A DNA stretch of 64,000 nucleotides from Buddleja alternifolia. Its lineage: Eukaryota > Streptophyta > Magnoliopsida > Lamiales > Scrophulariaceae. The translations under genes were made by a program, and so were the position numbers. Below are positions 12,449-22,999 of this stretch, in pieces (the stretch's first letter is position 1; every line of letters begins with the position of its first letter). Below the pieces are notes generated by a model. The model searched no databases. It saw only the letters and a program-made list of their open reading frames with translations, and had not been told where the DNA came from. The stretch is from the NCBI GenBank assembly GCA_019426215.1, contig CM033402.1, positions 21,896,104 to 21,960,103 of the forward strand. The letters run 5' to 3'.

Positions 12449-13484
12449 TCTATATATAATAAAATTCAACTTTTGAGGCTATCCAAATAAGCGCATATGT
12501 GGATGGTCTAATTAAATTCAATTTTGCCGCATAAACAAAATTGAATAAATATATATATTTAACTTAAATAAATATAATTATCAATTTTTATCAAAATCCA
12601 TCATATCTTTTTGATAAAGTAAGAATAACTAATTAATTTATTTTTTATAAAAAAAAAATGTGTGCTTATTAGTAAACAAATGCTAGAAACATCAAACATC
12701 CAAATTGAAATTTCAAATGCAGCAGAATACGTGACCATTCATAATAGTTAATATTATGCATGTGATCTAATCGGTTATAAATGTGATCTAATTTTTCGTT
12801 ACTTAAGATAAGCCACAATCTAAAATTTTATTTACTTTCATGTTTAAATTCAAATGAATTGGCTTGGACTCAGATTCATATGTTTCGATTGCATAAAATT
12901 AATTATTGTAGCATTTTCGGAATAAATGTCAATTTTATAAATTTTTGAAATGTCAAGTACTTTGCAAAAAAGAATGAATTATGTAAGTGTTAATTTGGTA
13001 ATCTCTTTTGTCTATTTTTTTATTTATAAGATTTTTCTTTCAATTGTACATGATAAAAACATATGCTTTCACTTTTCACCCATGCATATCAATAAAATTC
13101 AATACATGACAATATATTTTAACTTGCTTCAACATAACAATTGATGAATTTTAATAATATTCAATATAATAATTATAAAATCCTCTTCATCATCATTATT
13201 TAAGTCCAAATTACCTAAATTGTCTTTTATTTTATTCTTTTTCCCGTTTTTGTTAAATTTTTCAACGACAACCAACAAAATTGAGTCAATTTATTAATGA
13301 TGATGATTACCTCTCATTTTATCTTTTAATATTTTCTTTGTTAAGTTTGCCAACACTATACTACTTTTTTTTGTAGATTATATATAAATAAATTATGTAA
13401 TGATATATATATATATATATATATATATTTAAATATTTTTTTACATATTTAGTATCCCGTGTCTTGGCACGAGGTTATATCTAG
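12449..13484 (+). mobile_element. Non-autonomous Helitron
   Basis: Starts TCTATATATAATAAAA after an A and ends in CTAG before a T, so it sits between A and T as Helitrons do. About 12 nt before the end lies the short hairpin CCCGTG-CTTGG-CACG. The 5' end carries an 11-nt perfect inverted repeat (12516-12526 and 12536-12546). The interior is AT-rich and has no Rep/helicase ORF. The TA run at 13403-13428 is inside it. Confidence 0.75.
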
Positions 13485-13912
13485 TAATTAATAAATTAAA
13501 AGACAAGTGAAAGTTGCAAGCAACATTTTCGGGGCCCACTCTCGAGATTTTGGTAATGGGTTTGAGATTTGTGGAGACTGATAAATCTATGGCTCTCGGT
13601 GCATCCAACCCCACCTATTCACTAAGTGGTGGATGGTTTTCATCACCTACCCCCATGTGAAAATCATCCAATGCAGTGAATTTACGGTGAATAGTGCACT
13701 AGGAGCATTACTCTCAGTGCACTACAGAATTTCCCTTTGTGGAGACCAGGCCTCTATAATCGGTTTCGTCAAGTTTATTGGATTCAAATTCACCTAGATG
13801 TATATATGATTAGAAAATTTGAGTAAAATAAACTAAAGAACAAAAATTATTAATTCATCTCTTACATTATGATGTGAAATTTATGCATAATTGATGACGA
13901 TTAGACGTTGAG
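13485..13912. other. Short intergenic segment
   Basis: No gene seen. A pair of related blocks (GTGCATCC.. near 13600 and GTGCACTA.. near 13690-13720) may be part of a small unclassified repeat, but I found no clear ends. Confidence 0.4.
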
Positions 13913-14422
13913 TGTCACGTGTTGACCACGTGGGGTAGGGAAATCCATCCAACACACAACAAACTAGGTTGGAGGTTGGTTAATGTATAGACTGCACCCA
14001 CTATAGGCGGGCTGCCTAAGTAACCACTTTAGTGGGATCAAGTCTTTTCGTAGTTCGGCATCGGGATTATTTTCTATGATAGCCAACTGCTTTCTCTCTA
14101 GCACTCTTTTTGGTGGGGAGAGCAGATCCCCCTTTTTGGTTACCCTCTTAGGGTATTTATATGGTTGATTATGGGACATGGACTAAACCCTTATTTTCAT
14201 CCCGTTGGAATATATATTAAACTAATAAATATGTATTTCATATTTATTAGCCCAATTATTATTGTTGGCCCTTTCTGACAGAATACGCTCATTTCATTAT
14301 AGACTTTGGGCCCAGTGGGCACGTCCATATGATTTATACCAGCTATGCCGGGGTGATCACCCGGTCCTAACCCATAAGTGGGCTAATGACAATTATGCCC
14401 CTAGCACAATTGGTGCACATCA
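13913..14422 (-). repeat. LTR A (3' LTR) of the Tat-like element
   Basis: 510 bp. On the minus strand it starts TGATGTGCACC and ends CACGTGACA. A TATA box (ATATAAATACCC, minus) lies at about 14152-14163. The block around TATAGACTGCAC..CTGCCTA..GGATCAAGTC is shared with LTR B and with the solo LTR at 29141-31226. Confidence 0.85.
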
Positions 14423-14448
14423 TATGCCCCCCACTCCCAAATGTTTAC
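14423..14448 (-). promoter_or_regulatory. Polypurine tract beside LTR A
   Basis: The minus strand reads TTTGGGAGTGGGGGGCATA directly before the LTR start. The same arrangement, GGAGTGGGGGGCTTA, adjoins LTR B at 23000-23014. Confidence 0.75.
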
Positions 14449-15070
14449 TCCGACAGGTGAAATATTCAGGAGTAAGAGGTCGATACAATTGATAGTGTAA
14501 AATTTACCCTCTTATATATATATACATATATTTATACTTGTCGACCCATTAAAATGGGCCGACATTAATTGCCATTGTCTCGCTGCAATTATTTGCTAAT
14601 TGCCACAAGGCAATTAGCTTGCCTTGAGGTAATTAATTTGCTTCGAGGCAATTAATTTTCCTTGGGGCAATTTGCCTTTATTCTCGAGGCTTGGGAGGAA
14701 TTGATGTTTTTGACCAAATTCTCATTGGAAGTAATTTCTATCTTCGTGGCGAACTTAGAAATTCTTTCAATTCTGAATGAAGCTTTCAGTTCTTCAAGAC
14801 TGCCAAGGGGCATGTCATGATTTACTTGGAATATTTTTTTTGGGGAAGTAGAACTTAGCCTCCTCCAAAACTAAAAATTGTAAGACCTCCTCCCCAAACT
14901 CAAAGTTCCGTAGGAAACATGATATTTTGAGACCTCACTGCGGGTATTTGTACTCCAGAGGGGACTTAGAATTCATTAGTTTGACCTTTGTCATGAGGTG
15001 AACGGGCACTGCGCGGGAGCAAGAGCTTTTGCTACTAGGTGAGAGTGCAAGGTCCTTTGCCTCGAGAGGT

Positions 15071-15400
15071 GGCAAAGTTCTAGGCTCTATGGCGAGTGGG
15101 TAAGGTATTTTTCCTCGAGTGAGGGGGCAAAGTCCTTGGCCTATACTGGGAATGGGCAAGTTCTTTTGCCTCGAGGTGAGGGGGAAAAGTCCTTGTTCTC
15201 TATGATGAGTGGGCAAGGTATTTTACCTCTAGGTGAGGGGGAAAAGTCCTTGGCCTCTACGGGGAATGGGAAAGGTCTTTTGTCTCGAGGTGAGGGGGCA
15301 AAGTCCTTGGCCTCTATGATGAGTAGGCAAGGTATTTTGCCTCAAGGTGAGGGGGCAAAGTCCTTGGCTCCTATGGTGAATGGGCAAGGTCTTTCTATCA
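15071..15400. repeat. 57-bp minisatellite, six units (copy 1)
   Basis: Unit starts at 15071, 15126, 15183, 15240, 15297 and 15354; the spacing is 55 and then 57 four times. Each unit carries a CAAAGTCCTTGG-like word and a GGGCAAGGT.TTTTGCCTC word. Units alternate between two sub-types (TATGATGAGT and TACGGGGAAT centres). Copy 2 at 23641-23855 has four units. Confidence 0.9.
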
Positions 15401-15421
15401 ACACCCACTTGATTTATTTCA

Positions 15422-17075
15422 TGTTGGTCCCAAGTGGCATACGAAAGGGTCTAGAGGGGGGGGGTTGAATAGACCCTGAAGTCTTTTTCGACTTCAAAAG
15501 ATTTCGTACTGAAATTGTTTTTGGACGCTTGAAAAAGTAGACGCTTGAAGAGTCTAACGCTTGACTTAAGCGATCACTTAAAATATAGGCGCTTTGGTGA
15601 AGCGTCTAACGAAGACTGTTTTTATAAAGTTAACTTAGATTTCAAGAATTGAATACTTTAACCGAGTAGGTTTGAGCGTTCAGTTCTTTGATCAGTGTTA
15701 GCACAGCGGAATGATTTTTGTAGTCTTCTTTTAAAAGCTTTAGCGTCACAAGAAGTTTCTTAGTGCTTAGCGTTCCATTGTGTTTTACTTAATCAGTTTA
15801 TGCAATGATATGATAGATAAAAGAATTGACTGAAAAGTAAATGACACAATATTTGTAAGGTTCATTGGGTGGTGTAATCCCAACTACGTCCTTCTTCTCC
15901 TCGAACACTTGGAGGCAATCCACTAAAATGATTCTCAAAAAATCACACAGAATCTTCTACAAATTAGGGAGAGATGGATGTCGATGACTTGAGCTCCTTG
16001 ATCACACAGATTTCTGCTCTAAATCACTTCAATCCCCTTATTTCTTTCACCCAGAAATATGGCAAGTATCCAACTTCGACTTCACACAGATCGCGAGGCT
16101 TGGATAGGGGTTTTTCTAAAAAGGTTTTGTTTGATCTTGATGAAGTTCAAACAACTGGAAATATCTCAGTAGTAGTGTAATTTCTTTGAAAAGAATGTTT
16201 GAGATATTGGGTTGACTGTCTCAGGATTTGATGAAAAGTAAAGAGAATATTTTCTTGAGTATTCTGGCTTTTCGGAGAGTTTAAGGAATGAGACTTCAAT
16301 ACAACAGCAATTTGGCTTGATAATTGTTCTCTTTGTATTTGACTTGTTGTTGAAGTTCTATTTATAGGCATTCTTGAAAGTGTCCGTTTGACACATGCAA
16401 GGGCGCGTGTCTCTCACTTCCGCGAGTGAACAACTTTTGTCCTTTTCCCTGAAAATCTGCTGCACAAAAGTTGGTGCTGCAGTCTTTGAATAGTTGACAG
16501 TCCAATAGGGTGGCTTCTCCGTACGTCTGAAAGTGCTTATCACATTTAATGCTCTTATCAGTATTTAATGCATTTGAAATAAATGCCCGTTGGGTTTTAA
16601 TGCTCTGAGAATATTTGCATTAAACTCCTTCCGATCTGACGCTTCAGGAGAATGTTTGTCATTTGATAGACGCTTCATTCATGAGCTGAAAGTTTCATTT
16701 AATCTGGAGGACTATTTAATGTCTGGACGTGTAGATGCTTGAGGAGTCTTCAGTCTTCGTTACTTGACACCTCACTCAGAACATGTAAGACGCTTAGAGT
16801 AAACTTCTTCAACCTTCATTCACTATTGATTTCTTGGACGCTTGAAGTCTTTAGATTTCGCCGTCTTGATAAGCTCACTCAGAAAGTATCGAACTCTTAA
16901 TCTAACCAACTTCTTGATCTAAGAATGTCAAAAGTAAAAGATAAAATAGAGCTTATACATTTCTAATGTTCAAACGCTTATACAAGTATCTATGAAATTT
17001 AAGCATACATAACTTTGGGGTCTAACAAAATTCCTAATTGTCATCATCAAAATCTTAACATGAAATTTCCTATCA
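15422..17075 (-). mobile_element. Solo LTR of the SIRE/Maximus-like Copia family
   Basis: Same family as the LTRs of the 38281-54869 element: 1654 bp, starts TGTTGGTCCC and ends CTATCA on the plus strand, flanked by TTTCA (15417-15421 and 17076-17080). Copy 2 of the surrounding region (near 23875) has the empty site. A minus-strand TATA box (CCTATAAATAG) lies near 16358-16369. It is a solo LTR left by recombination between two LTRs. Confidence 0.9.
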
Positions 17076-19055
17076 TTTCATGACCTCTCCACTCCCACGG
17101 CGCGCTTATTTGAGGTTGCTAATGCTTTGGGAGTATGCACCACCCTATTTGTGTATAAATAGAAAATGAATCAGACTCTTAGCGGGTAAGGGCATTAGGA
17201 CCTATGCAACGAGGGAGGCTCCGCGTGGCGACCCTCGTACTTTGACCTCGCAGTGTGCCTCGCGGCTAACTGTGAGGCTTACTGCCTCGTGATCAGATGC
17301 CTCACTGCACTGCCGTAGGGCATCGTGCCTCACGGTGACCATGAGGATTGGTGCCTAATCGGCTTCCTAATGGGCATCTCCCCACGTCTTTAGATTAGGG
17401 ATGGAGATTATTTTTGCTCCTCTTATGATTTGTGAACTTTTTGTCTATGCTATCATTTCCGATAGCATCTATGAATGATTTTCTTCTAATCAAACCCCCT
17501 ATTTCTCATAGAATTGGGGAGCCCCTCTTTCTCCGCAGCTTCATGAGCTCTAGCAGGGTCACTAGCGCTTTGTCAGCTGCTAGCTAGTTACTTGCTAGCG
17601 TTTTGCTAGCTCCTGGTCAACGTTTTACTAGCTAGTTAGTGCAGACCCACCAACATGGGGGGTATGTTAAATCAAGATTTTTGCCCCTCCAGATAGATAA
17701 GGATCCACTCATGGGGGTTGAATTAAGGTGGGTGATAGGCCTTACATTCGGAGTGGGGTCGCTATCCGGAAAGAGTGCCTCGCGGCTGGCTATGAACGGG
17801 TGTCTCGCGGCTGGCACCTCAAAGCATGTGCCTCGCTACTGCCTGAACGCGAGGCATTGTGCATGGCGGTTGGCCGTGAGGTGTTCGCGAGGCACCCTAT
17901 TTTGGGGTGTTACCCCGGGGCTTAATGCCTCCGAGGTCTTTAACGGGGACAACCTCTGGATTTTTTATATGTCTTACGTACGTATCCATATATTTTATCC
18001 TACGGTTGCTTTTTGCTTGTATGACTATGAGCTAGTCGAACGTTAGCAACATTCTTGCTTTTGACTTAGCACATTTGTGAGCTGCTCATTGGCCCTTCGT
18101 AGGCTTTGAGTAGGTCTTTTGTTTTCCTAACCCCGTTGATTCATGAGCTTTGTCAGGGTGTCAGCAGTGGAGTTACTCGTTAGCGCCGTGTGATGCCAAT
18201 GTGTGCCCTTGGTGGCATTACCGTGCTCATGACACGTTTTGTTTTTCCTACCCCCCATGATTAGATTTGGTGGGTGGATAATTTTAGCGGGTGGACTTAG
18301 CACCTCAAAAGGTTCCTTACCCCCGCTCCTTAGTATATTTGCATAGTTAACACCTTGGGGAGTAAGGATTGTACGGGGTAGATGTTATCTTTTGCCAGCG
18401 GAAGACTAACTTAGAGCATGGTCTCACCCTTTATTTATGACTTTTGAGTAAGTGGCGTTTGATTGTATCTAGCAAGACTGTCTTTTATCTGCTCATTTTA
18501 CCATAGTACCTTGTGCTTCATGAGCACTAGTTTAGGTACTTAGCCATTTTAACACGCCATTGGCGGGATTCAATGAACAATTTGCCTTATAAATGTTGAA
18601 AATTGCTTGGCCTTGAAATATCAAATTTCCATGGCCTTTGTGTATTAGCTAGCTAGCCTTTGCATATTAACTAGTTACCAGCTAGCTATTTGTTCACTAG
18701 CTTATCATTTACTGCTATTGGATAGCTATTCGTTCGCTAGTTAGCTGTTTGTTTATTCCATTCCTACTTCCCCACTACTTGCCCCCTACTCTTTACTATG
18801 TGAAATATATACTGGAGTAAGTTACAAGTGGTGTTTCTTTGACACCAGGGGGTTAGGGATGGTTCCTTGATGATGATGAGAGCTCTAGGCTATGTTCGTC
18901 GAATACCGACTCCTGTGATTTTGTAGACTAATGCCCTGAGGCTTTGAGCCTTACAACTTTTCACTAGGGTGACCTCTGTCTTAATTTTAGGAGGCTTGGA
19001 TAGCCACTAGTGTTGAATCATCACCCTTGTTATGTTTGTATGAGGTGAGTATCTT

Positions 19056-20210
19056 TGTTATGTTGTTATGATCTCAGTCCAGATTCCATGTCGGAGGGGG
19101 GGGGGTGGTTGTTTTCAATTAAAACCTCATACCTTCTCGGTAATGCTGGAGAGATCATTAGGTGGGCTAGTTTCAACCCTTGTTATATTTGTTTGAATGA
19201 GAGGTGTGGCTTTTTGATACTCCCGAACATTTATTAGTGGTGGCTTGGTCGCCTCTTATTTGTTTATTTTTGCATAATATTTTCCAGAACCTTAATGGTA
19301 GTGGGGAGACCTTTCGTGGGTCCTCAACCTCTCTCGATATTATAAGAGGGATTATGGGGTGGCCCATCCTCGTGCGAGACTTTAACAGCTCAGGGGATTT
19401 TCGCTGTGCCACCCATATTGACCTCTAGTGGGGTTGCGGGTAATTTTATAACGCCTCTAGTGGAAACTTGATTAACTCCCAGGGGTCGTATTGGTATTTT
19501 TGTTTTCCCACTATGTGGGTGAAACACTTAAGTATTTAAGGTCTTTTGTCAACATATCAACATAATAAGGGTGCTATAAGCATTCTAGCATATGTTTGGC
19601 CAGTGGCCAATAGCACCAAGTGTTAGCAGCAGATATCATGGTAACACGTCTAGTAGCCAAAATAAACTAAGTAATGGATTTTTAAAATAGCCTCGGTCAG
19701 AAGCAATAATCCTAAGGGGCTTTTATTTTGAATGTTGTTAAATCACCCATCGTTAATGTCATACTCTTTTGTATGACGCAAAATGCCTATTATTTAAACA
19801 AGCCTAGCATATCTAGCTGCCTAAAAGTTGATGTGCCTGAAGGCACTTAGCAATCATATGAAGAAAACTTAAAACATCCAACACTTAATAAAAATGTGCG
19901 GGGGTGAACTTAGGCACCTCAGAACATAAGTAAAGATAGTCGGCACTGGTGGGCGTCCCCACTCAACTCTTGACTTGTTCAATAGTAATGTAGGAAAAAA
20001 GATAGTCTATGTTATTTGTTACCTGATAAGGCCTCATAAGACTTCACATCTTGTCAAGCTTGGGGGATGTTTCCCATGGGGGTCATCTTGCTAGTGGTAC
20101 CCACTGCCGACGCACCCGTCACTTTGGAGTTTTGTCCATCAGCGGAGGTTGCTGTATCTTCAAAATAGGCATTGTCTTCTTGAGGTGGCATGTCGTTGCA
20201 TGTGTCTTTT
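19056..20210 (-). other. Internal region of the Tat-like element between protease and 3' non-coding region
   Basis: About 1.15 kb where an intact Gypsy element would need some 3 kb for reverse transcriptase, RNase H and integrase. None of their motifs (YVDD-type RT box, HHCC zinc finger, DDE) is visible in any frame. Confidence 0.5.
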
Positions 20211-20873
20211 TCATAGACATCTGACTGTTGGGATTTTCACCAAGTATGAACTGGGTTGATATTCTCCCTCCCCCCCCCCCCTCCCCAAGCAAGCTTTCTC
20301 TAGAGAGATTAAGTTTATCACTATTTGTTCCCTATTGTCGCTGTGATCCATGTCATGTTTCCTTTTAGGCTTCTTCAATGTGTTAGCATAACACTCTCTT
20401 GCTATCTTCATGTCACCAACAGCTTCCTCCGTTCCTACGGGGGTTGGAAATTTTACCTTCGAATGGAAGGTGAATATGACATCTTGAAGAAAGTTTAAGC
20501 TCGACCTCCCCAAAATGGCGTTGTAGGTGGAGGGGGCTTTAACCACCAAGAACTTCAGCACCTTCATGGAGCGGGCTGGAAATGCACCCAAAGATATGGG
20601 TAGAGACACCTCCTAATGCTTCCACTATCTCACCCATGAATCCAGTGAGGGTGGGTTTACGGCTTAAAGTTGTGTGTTGTCCACCCCTAGTTGGGTGAAA
20701 GCACTGTAGAGGATGATGTCTGCTGAGCCCCCACTATCAACCAGAATCTTCTTTACCCAAAGGTTGGGGACGGTCGCCGAGATAACTATGGCATCATTCA
20801 CCAATGGGATGTTTTTTTCTAGATCTTGTAGTCCAAACTCTATGGTTTGCATCTTTGGCTCCACTTGATTCAC
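20211..20873 (-). pseudogene. Retropepsin (protease) and protease-RT linker of the Tat-like element, frameshifted
   Basis: The minus frame ending at 20664 contains the active-site segment VKKILVDSGGSADIILYSAF, with the aspartate triad written DSG. After an in-frame TAA near 20664 the family sequence continues in a second frame (GFMGEIVEALGG) and then a third (the ORF at 20211-20609, with LPISLGAFPA, STYNAILGRSSLN, KFPTP and ARECY). The last blocks are typical of the linker that precedes the reverse transcriptase in Tat-like Gypsy proteins. At least two frameshifts separate them, so no active protease can be made. A 19-nt purine tract (20267-20285, minus) follows. Confidence 0.7.
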
Positions 20874-21051
20874 TTGCCCTCCCTGCGGGGAGCTGATGAC
20901 ATGTTATCCAGTAGCAGCCCTCAATAAAACTTTTCTCGAGTTCGCGGAGTCACTCCCTACTGGGCCTCCCAAGATCTCCCTTATTATTCCATCCACTAGG
21001 GGGTTATCTATATCTGAGTTTGCCCTTGGGGGGTTTCCTTTGACTCCATTT

Positions 21052-21807
21052 CTACTCCTCTGTCTCTTCGATTCTTGTATATTCTTCAGCTTTGGCCAAC
21101 AACTCCTCCATGGTTGATGGGGGCTTTCCAGTTATAGATTTTTTAAACCTACTATTGCTTAAGTTTCTCTGCATTATTCCAAATAGCAACTCATGGTTGG
21201 CATGCGGTATTTCAGACACCGTGTTGGACAAATGATGTTCGTATTCCCTCAAAGATTCACCATCTTTTTGAACCACAGTGAGTAAGAAAGATGATGTCTT
21301 GGGGCACTTATTGTTCATGAAAAAGTGATTGAGGAAACGCTTGGTTGGCTGCTCGAGGTCGGGGATGGTATCGGCGGGCAATCGGTTGATTCAGCTAAGT
21401 GCCCTTCCAAAAAGGGTTGTTCGAAAAATCTTATAGTAGGCAGAATCAATGACGTCTTACATGTCAGCCTTGGCGTTGAATTTGTCAACATGCTCTTAAG
21501 AGTCTCCAGCTTCCTCATGCTCGCTCAGATGAGGTATCTTAAGCCCCTGCGGTAAAGACTCTGCCAAAATCCCCTGGCAGAAAGGACTTCTCTTAGGAGG
21601 TGCTACAGTAAATGGTACCAGCTGCATATTCTCATATCTTCCATGGTCGTCTAAACTCTCATCACATTGGGGTATGTGCCTAAGTCGGCCTTCACGCCTC
21701 AACAAAGTCTCTCCGGGGGTCAAGGATGCTTGATTTCTACGTAGTGACCTTGGGGTTGTTAGCCTTCGGTCTCTTCCCCTTGGTGGCCTCTCAGGAAGTG
21801 AGAGCAC
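21052..21807 (-). pseudogene. gag: gag of the Tat-like Gypsy element, broken
   Basis: The 109-codon ORF at 21052-21381 has the Retrotrans_gag core (FLNHFF, then QKDGESLREYEHHL and AEEYTRIEE), the part of Gag that makes the particle shell. Upstream coding continues through 21496-21807 in another frame, separated by stops, so the gene carries several nonsense and frameshift changes. A CCHC zinc knuckle is not visible in the readable parts. It lies about 0.6 kb downstream of the primer site at 22441, as gag should. Confidence 0.65.
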
Positions 21808-22440
21808 ACTATTCTCTTATTTTTCTCATGCTGCCCCATTCACCGGTGAGTGGGATCGCTTTTATCCAATCCCGCTGGGGGTTAAGGACTCTTGATCTCA
21901 GTGGGGGGATTGGGTTGGCGCCACTCGATGAGGGCGATTCTTCTCTCGAGGCTCCTGACCCCTGCGTGCGAATGGAGGGAATGGATCTTGCGGCTCCTTC
22001 TCTTGAGGTTAGGGTGCCTCCTGATGGCCCATCTCGTAGGGGTTTAGCCCCCTGTTAGCTGATGGAACAGGCTTTGCTCGTGACAGGTGTGTAAGGGCAT
22101 ATTGCTGGACTGCACGAGCAGCTGCCTCATTGATGCATTCTCAACAAGAGCAAGTAGTGCCTCCTAAGTGATCTCGAACATCCTAGTGGCAGGGGATGGA
22201 ATCACTGATGGCGTCACAGGAGGTGCGTTCTGCTCGTTCATTGGGGCTGGTATATCTGGACCCCTGCCTTCAGCTTGCTAGGTCGGGGGGTCTTGAGCAC
22301 CACCCTCATCATTGGGCTGATCTTTAGGCGTTGGGTTAGGAAGTTCATCGACAATTGCTGGCTGGTGTTGGCTGGTCATTCTATCTTCGGTAGTATGAGC
22401 TTGTGATCTAGTTTGCATACTCAGTGGCTGGAGTGTTAGT

Positions 22441-22459
22441 TCCCACAGACGGCGCCAAT
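22441..22459 (-). promoter_or_regulatory. Primer binding site of the Tat-like element
   Basis: The minus strand reads ATTGGCGCCGTCTGTGGGA, a primer-site sequence frequent in plant Gypsy elements. It lies 31 nt from the end of LTR B, which marks LTR B as the 5' LTR of the gag-containing copy. Confidence 0.75.
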
Positions 22460-22490
22460 CTGATGATGGTAAAAACCTTCAGAATTTGAA

Positions 22491-22999
22491 TGTCACGTGT
22501 TGACCACGTGGGGTAGGGGAACCGATCCAACACACGACAAACTAGGTTGGAGGTTGGTTAATGTATAGACTGCACTCGCTATAGGCAAGCTGCCTACGTA
22601 CCCACTTTAGTCGGATCAAGTTTTTTAGTAGTTCGGCATCGGGATTATTTTCTATGATAGCCAACTGTTTTCTCTCTAGCACTCTTTTTGTTGGGGAAAG
22701 TAGATCCCCTTTTTTGGTTATCCTCTTGGGGTATTTATATGGATGGTTATGGGTCATGGGCTAAAGCCTTATTTTAAGCCATTTGGAATAATATTAAACT
22801 AATAAATATATATTTCATATTTATTAGCCCAATTATTATTGTTGGCCCTTTTCGACAAAATAGGCTCATTTCATTTTAGACTTAGGGCCCAGTGGGCTCG
22901 TCCATATGATTTATACCAGCTATGTGAGGGTCATCACTTGGTCCTAACCCATAGGTGGGCTAATGACAATTAGGCCCCTAGCAAAATTGGTGCACATCA
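22491..22999 (-). repeat. LTR B, shared between two tandem copies
   Basis: 509 bp, alignable over its full length with LTR A. It has a primer site on one side and a polypurine tract on the other, so it serves as 5' LTR for one copy and 3' LTR for the next. Confidence 0.85.

Larger units (their letters stand above)
14423..19055 (-). repeat. Copy 1 of the long 3' non-coding region of the Tat-like element
   Basis: Collinear with 23000-25710, apart from an inserted SIRE-like solo LTR (15422-17075) and small indels. It is rich in short self-complementary words (GCCTCGCGGC, GCCTCGAGGC, GCTAGC) and contains a 57-bp minisatellite. ORFs in both directions are open only because the minisatellite unit is a multiple of three; none matches a protein family I know. 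Confidence 0.7.

Noticed and set aside
14262..14492. Long LTR of about 3.3 kb (22491-25819) for the Tat-like element
   Set aside because: The polypurine tract directly after 14422 and 22999 and the TG/CA ends show the LTR is about 510 bp; the rest is duplicated internal sequence.
15071..15400. CRISPR-like regular repeats
   Set aside because: The units are directly tandem with no unique spacers, and this is a plant nuclear region.
15136..15468. 110-codon plus-strand ORF encoding a repeat protein (QGLLPRGEG units)
   Set aside because: It is the 57-bp minisatellite read through; open only because 57 is divisible by three, and it lies antisense to the retroelement.
17639..18046. 135-codon plus-strand ORF in the Tat-like 3' region
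   Set aside because: Copy 2 of the same region does not keep the frame, and the sequence is GC-rich repeat words; no protein family resemblance.
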